A DNA stretch of 64,000 nucleotides from Mobiluncus porci (GTDB lineage Bacteria; Actinomycetota; Actinomycetes; Actinomycetales; Actinomycetaceae): positions 62,001 through 126,000 of the forward strand of contig NZ_VUMY01000002.1 in NCBI RefSeq assembly GCF_009695935.1, in the 5' to 3' direction. The translations under genes and the position numbers were made by a program. Below the pieces are notes generated by a model. The model did not search any database and was not told the DNA's origin. It worked only from the letters and a program-made list of their open reading frames with translations. Within the stretch, counting starts at the first letter, position 1. Each line of letters opens with the position of its first letter. Shown piece by piece: positions 60,543 through 64,000 of this stretch.

Positions 60543-61053
60543 TAAACCTGTTTTGCTCCTTGTAGCGGGTCTTGCAACTCTCGTCGTCATTATCTTCGTA
60601 GGGTCAGTGATGAGACCTCAAGGGGAGCCGGAACCGAAATACACTTTCCCCACAGAAACCAAGACTTCCACCCCCAATGCCGAGGTTGAGATCGATCCAA
60701 ATGGATATGAGCTTAGGATTCAACGCACCGGCATAGCCTCTCTCAGCAGCGACGGTGATATCCAGATCACTTTCGATTTCATCGAACCGACGGAAGGTGA
60801 AAAACCGGCAATGGCTGTCATGTCCCTTGCCTCGTTGTCTAATAAGCTCGCTGGTAAATTAGATAACGCTACGTTACGAATGAAAATCGGTGATCAAATT
60901 ACTGAGCCCCTGGTTGGAAAATTTGAGTTAGTCCAGCTTGACGTGGCTGAACCGCAGGAAGGCAGGGCAGTCAATGGCACAGCTCTTATCCGTTTCTGGC
61001 CGTCTTCGAAAATAGCACCATCACAAAAACTTCCCGTGTGGGGGGATCGCTGA
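60532..61053 (+). CDS. membrane-anchored partner of the truncated calpain gene
   Basis: 173 aa from ATG 60532. Anchor LLLVAGLATLVVIIFVGSVM, then a Pro/Thr linker and a beta-rich domain (RTGIASLSSDGDIQITFDF ... ALIRFWPSSK). Distant paralog of 38942-39388, which has the same place behind the intact calpain gene. Candidate inhibitor or immunity protein. Confidence 0.65.
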   Translation: MKINKPVLLLVAGLATLVVIIFVGSVMRPQGEPEPKYTFPTETKTSTPNAEVEIDPNGYELRIQRTGIASLSSDGDIQITFDFIEPTEGEKPAMAVMSLASLSNKLAGKLDNATLRMKIGDQITEPLVGKFELVQLDVAEPQEGRAVNGTALIRFWPSSKIAPSQKLPVWGDR

Positions 61054-61354
61054 GCGACTCGTTTTTACTATCTCGGGAGTGTCTCCAAACCTCTGTAACT
61101 GTTATGATTTCGCTAACAAGAGAATTTGAGGTGGAATCGGGCGATTACGGTCAACGATGAGAATCCTGCCACAGTCTGGGTTGCGGTCGGTCTCATGGGG
61201 CGCTGAAAAATGGCATTAATTCTGCGTAGATATCGGTTGTGGTTTTGTGTGTGTAATCTTCTCTAATTCGGATTCTGCAGAATCGATTTGGTTCCTTTAG
61301 TTTTGATATTATATCATGCATTTGGAATTGCCGGATTCGCACTATGGGGGGCGT
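61054..61354 (+). other. gap with an orphan 3' end of an immunity lipoprotein
   Basis: At 61124-61206 the DNA matches 62798-62880 almost exactly and encodes RWNRAITVNDENPATVWVAV then GLMGR and stop, the last 25 or so residues of the lipoprotein at 62383-62880. The rest of that gene is absent here. Downstream, 61207-61354 holds AT-rich leader sequence of the next effector gene. Confidence 0.65.
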
Positions 61355-62386
61355 ATGAGTCGCTTAGAGCGTGGCTCAGAAGCGATTGGGTATGTTGGTG
61401 TTTTCTTTGTAGCTTTTGTCCTAGTCTTTGGTGTTATTGAACTTCTGCCGGGAATTGAGCTTGGTCCTATAGTGAAGTGCGCTATTTCAAGCGTTTCCGG
61501 GCAAGCTTCTCAGTGTGATGAAACAGTCTCGGCGATGCCTGACGAGGAATCGGAGTCTCCCGTTGATTCGGGAGACCGGGAGATGCAAAGGCGTGAGTCG
61601 AGGATTTCTCGGTTGGAAGACGAGGATAATCGTGAGCGGAGAGCCAGTCCTAGTCCGAGTGTTTCGTCTAAGCAGGGGAAAACTGGGAAAGGTACTAGCT
61701 CCGGCCTTGCTGGTCCGGGCGTTCCTGGGACGAAGAAACCTAAGATACCTGATGTCCCTGCCTGGCCTCCACGTGACGAAGGGTCGGGGCTCTATGCTTC
61801 TGAGTCTCCAAATGCTGGTGATTACGCGATGAAAGATGTTGTTGGTGTTGCAGCGAACGCTACTTCGGGGGCATGGCCTGAGGCCGCCAAGAATCTTCAT
61901 CATTATCTTGAAAATTCGGGTAAACCGCTTGAGCAGGATGTTGATGGGATGCTGAAAGACAGCGTCAGTTTTAAAGAGCAAGCTGCAATCACTCAAAAAG
62001 AGGTAATAAAGAGTGCAATATCTGAGGCTAAAGGTGACGGCGGAGACGGACCAATTACATACCCCGTAAATACCGGATGGAATGCATTTTATTTTACGGA
62101 CAGTGATAATTGGTTTTACGCTTTGGGCGGGATTTCCTATAATTGGACGGGTTATGTAACAGTTTTTCCGCCCAGTCAGCTTGGTGGTGAGTGGTCTTAT
62201 GACTGGTTTGGTCAGGTGAATATTTATGATCGATACAATTGGGATGGGACTAAGTCGACTAAGATTGGTCCTTTCAATGTAACCGATAAGCAGTTGGGGA
62301 GATTCCATGTTGTTGGTCTGGCGCAGGAATATGATGCTGTGGGATCGTCTTCGCAGTTGCATGAGAAAGGGAGTTTGCGGCCATGA
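61355..62386 (+). CDS. effector-like protein with prepilin-like leader, unknown C-terminal domain
   Basis: 343 aa from ATG 61355 (GGGGGG upstream; ATG 61316 is less likely). Leader G7|S8 in RLERGSEAIGYVGVF, helix, then KCAISSVSGQASQC. Long charged, Pro/Ser-rich linker (about 60-145). C-terminal domain of about 110 residues rich in Trp and Tyr: WFYALGGISYNWTGYVTV, YDRYNWDGTK, and LGRFHVVGLAQEYDAVGSSS. The 'DRYnWd ... GLAqEYd..GsS' pattern recalls C-terminal domains of some polymorphic toxins, from memory and unverified. Mature position 5 is Gly. ATGA-coupled to a lipoprotein. Confidence 0.65.
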   Translation: MSRLERGSEAIGYVGVFFVAFVLVFGVIELLPGIELGPIVKCAISSVSGQASQCDETVSAMPDEESESPVDSGDREMQRRESRISRLEDEDNRERRASPSPSVSSKQGKTGKGTSSGLAGPGVPGTKKPKIPDVPAWPPRDEGSGLYASESPNAGDYAMKDVVGVAANATSGAWPEAAKNLHHYLENSGKPLEQDVDGMLKDSVSFKEQAAITQKEVIKSAISEAKGDGGDGPITYPVNTGWNAFYFTDSDNWFYALGGISYNWTGYVTVFPPSQLGGEWSYDWFGQVNIYDRYNWDGTKSTKIGPFNVTDKQLGRFHVVGLAQEYDAVGSSSQLHEKGSLRP

Positions 62387-62880
62387 GTGGGCGTAGTGTG
62401 TTTGGTTTGATTTTTTCTGGCCTGGTTTTGCTGGGGTCTTTGGCCGGTTGCGCCACGTCTAATGCAGAGGTTTCTCCCTCGCCCTCCTCGCCCTTAGAGG
62501 TGAGCGGTGATGTGACTGAGCAAGCGAAACAAGCCCTCGCAAAGGGTGGACTGGAACTGCCGGCGGGCGCCACCAACGTAACCTATGAAAGAGTGCAAGA
62601 TGAACAAAACCCATATAAAGATCTTTATAGAATAACTTTTGATTTATCTTCACAAAAAGCTCTTAAATACTGTGAAGAACAGGGCGTTGGACCAGGCTTT
62701 AGTGGAGACATAGTTGCATCTCAAGCAAAAATTAATTTTGGGTTTGTTCCTGATGAGTCTCAGCTTAAGTCGCGTTGTGATTCTTTGTGGGATGAGGATT
62801 TGAGGTGGAATCGGGCGATTACGGTCAATGATGAGAATCCTGCCACAGTCTGGGTTGCGGTCGGTCTCATGGGGCGTTGA
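62383..62880 (+). CDS. lipoprotein partner of the effector at 61355
   Basis: 165 aa, ATGA overlap with the effector gene. Lipobox SLAGCAT (Cys about 23), Ser/Pro linker, then a domain with two Cys (KYCEEQG, KSRCDSL) and the end VNDENPATVWVAVGLMGR. Its last 83 bp occur again at 61124-61206. Not in the main lipoprotein family. Candidate immunity protein. Confidence 0.68.
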   Translation: MSGRSVFGLIFSGLVLLGSLAGCATSNAEVSPSPSSPLEVSGDVTEQAKQALAKGGLELPAGATNVTYERVQDEQNPYKDLYRITFDLSSQKALKYCEEQGVGPGFSGDIVASQAKINFGFVPDESQLKSRCDSLWDEDLRWNRAITVNDENPATVWVAVGLMGR

Positions 62881-62894
62881 TTCCAGGTAGCCTA

Positions 62895-63647
62895 TCAGGT
62901 GAAAGCAGGAAGTGCGAGGACTATTATCGCGCCGAGAGCCATGAATGGGCCAAAGGGGATGAAGGATTTAAGCGTTATTTTGCGGGTGAGGATTAATCCT
63001 ACGCCAATAATAAGTGCCAGTGTATAAGCCGCAATTGTTCCGAGAATAAGGTGGGTCCAGGATAGGTATCCAAGAACGAGACCGATGCTTCCTGACAGCT
63101 TCACGTCACCAAGTCCCATGCCGTGACCGGCTGAAATAAATGCCTGTAAAAAATAAACTGCGACCAAGGCGAGACCGGCCAGAAAAGCCCGACCGATAGC
63201 CGCCGGAGACGACTCAACAAGACCGACCACTATCACGCCAATCGCGCAGACCAGCAAAAGGGGATAGGTGATTCGGTTCGGGAGGCGGTAGGAAGCTAGA
63301 TCGACATAGGAAAGAAGCACCAGACCCCCACCCAATATCATGGATAATAAAGCGAAAGCCGGACGATTCCCCCAAACAAAACCGAGCAATCCCAGAAAAA
63401 CAGCCATCGTGAAAGGCAGTGATCTTGGCGGAAGAACTATGCCTTTCTCAGGGGGTACTGACTTGGCGTTTTCCTCTGAACGAGGTTCGGCGGTGGAGTA
63501 AGCGGAGCCGGAAGAACCAGCTGGAAGATAGCGTTTTTCCCGCAGATAACTCTGAGCTGTGATTCCTCCGAGAGTGCCGAACATAAGACCGATGATAAGA
63601 AAGACCGTCCGCTGTGCGATTGTGAATCCAAACCACCCCAGAGCCAT
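62895..63647 (-). CDS. type IV prepilin peptidase (A24 family)
   Basis: 250 aa, polytopic. Catalytic aspartates of TFPP/GXGD peptidases: SYVDLASYRLPN and GMGLGDVKLSG. No Cys-rich cytoplasmic domain, as in Tad-type (TadV/CpaA) peptidases. A 40-residue hydrophilic loop near 40-75 is unusual. Expected to cut Flp, TadE and the leader-bearing effectors at the Gly site on the inner face of the membrane. 14 nt from the convergent lipoprotein gene. Confidence 0.9.
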   Translation of the reverse strand: MALGWFGFTIAQRTVFLIIGLMFGTLGGITAQSYLREKRYLPAGSSGSAYSTAEPRSEENAKSVPPEKGIVLPPRSLPFTMAVFLGLLGFVWGNRPAFALLSMILGGGLVLLSYVDLASYRLPNRITYPLLLVCAIGVIVVGLVESSPAAIGRAFLAGLALVAVYFLQAFISAGHGMGLGDVKLSGSIGLVLGYLSWTHLILGTIAAYTLALIIGVGLILTRKITLKSFIPFGPFMALGAIIVLALPAFT

Positions 63648-63649
63648 TG

Positions 63650-64000
63650 CTAACCCACCAGATGTGGATCAAATTGCTTCGCGATATCGTCTTGCGAAGT
63701 CAAAACCACGTTTGGTTCTTTCCAGTGAAGCTCCACATCGAGCTCTATTTCACCGCAATTTACATTACCGGAAACAAAAATGTCCGGATCTTCCTCCGGC
63801 AGGGAAAACGTGGCGGTTGTGGAATCCCCACCTTCCTCACCTTCTGTTGCTGCATTCGCGGCAGCTAAGGACTCCAAATAGGCCTCGATCTTATCATCAA
63901 GCTCTGCTTGCAAATCGCTTGTGTCGCAACTCGAGACTTTTGCTCCCAGAGTAGAGACGGCGGTTTCCTTCTCGAAATCACCAGAAGCGAACTTGGTGTT
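63650..64000 (-). CDS. unknown protein upstream of the prepilin peptidase (5' end outside window)
   Basis: The frame is open to the window edge, giving at least 116 residues. Ends 2 nt before the peptidase start, so the two are one operon. Contains a Cys (VSSCDTSDL), an acidic Ala/Glu-rich stretch and the C-terminal strand block NVNCGEIELDVELHWKEPN. Two cysteines might pair outside the cell. No family recognised. Confidence 0.6.
   Translation of the reverse strand, partial: NTKFASGDFEKETAVSTLGAKVSSCDTSDLQAELDDKIEAYLESLAAANAATEGEEGGDSTTATFSLPEEDPDIFVSGNVNCGEIELDVELHWKEPNVVLTSQDDIAKQFDPHLVG

Overview
The window looks like a chromosomal segment of an actinobacterium, most likely in or near the Actinomycetaceae. 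The order fdxA-dapC-gltA-dapD, the actinobacterial-type DapD, the menaquinone gene menA and the actinobacterial tad gene set support this. The genus cannot be fixed from the sequence alone.

Layout. (1) 1-10457: right-hand part of a siphovirus-type prophage. It holds tail completion genes, the tail tube, tail-assembly chaperones with a frameshift site, the tape measure, baseplate-like tail proteins and a tail fibre. The fibre tip lies in a 700-bp segment bounded by perfect 48-bp inverted repeats, with a second, silent tip on the opposite strand. A small HTH regulator follows. (2) 10554-24590: host housekeeping genes (fdxA, dapC, gltA, dapD, a ParDE-type toxin-antitoxin pair, radA, a PEBP-family gene, menA, a CoA-disulfide-reductase-like enzyme, a mutarotase). 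They are separated by a repeated structured intergenic element. Part of that element lies in frame inside dapC. DapC, RadA and the mutarotase all carry long low-complexity insertions. (3) 24600-28220: a DUF192 protein, an OmpA-domain lipoprotein with an inverted orphan copy of its C-terminal module, and a RelBE pair. (4) 28458-64000: an accessory island built around a Tad/Flp pilus locus. The tad operon runs from 47326 down to 40567, flp is divergent at 47566, and a type IV prepilin peptidase lies at 62895-63647.

The island is the main discovery. Six large proteins begin with a short basic segment, a Gly|Ala/Ser prepilin-peptidase site, a pilin-like hydrophobic helix and usually a Cys loop. 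They then diverge into unrelated C-terminal domains: two SGNH hydrolases, a PoNe-type nuclease, a calpain-type cysteine protease and two unrecognised domains. Most are followed closely or with overlap by a lipoprotein, a membrane-anchored protein or a recognised immunity protein (PoNi). Imm33-like and YezG-like genes lie nearby. The calpain gene starts 12 nt after tadC, within the tad operon. I infer a family of polymorphic toxins or effectors that use a class III (Flp/TadE-like) prepilin leader and are handled by the Tad machinery. Most of these proteins lack the Glu at mature position 5 that pilins need for assembly, which suggests cargo rather than structural subunits.

Two 1,083-bp IS3-type elements and a third IS remnant abut effector or immunity genes that have lost one end. 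Orphan 3' ends of effector, immunity and peptidase genes are scattered through the island. A paralogous lipoprotein family (about 225-250 aa) has expanded by tandem duplication beside the second SGNH gene. Together this resembles the module shuffling and orphan-tip behaviour of Rhs, CDI and type VII toxin loci, but attached to a Tad pilus.
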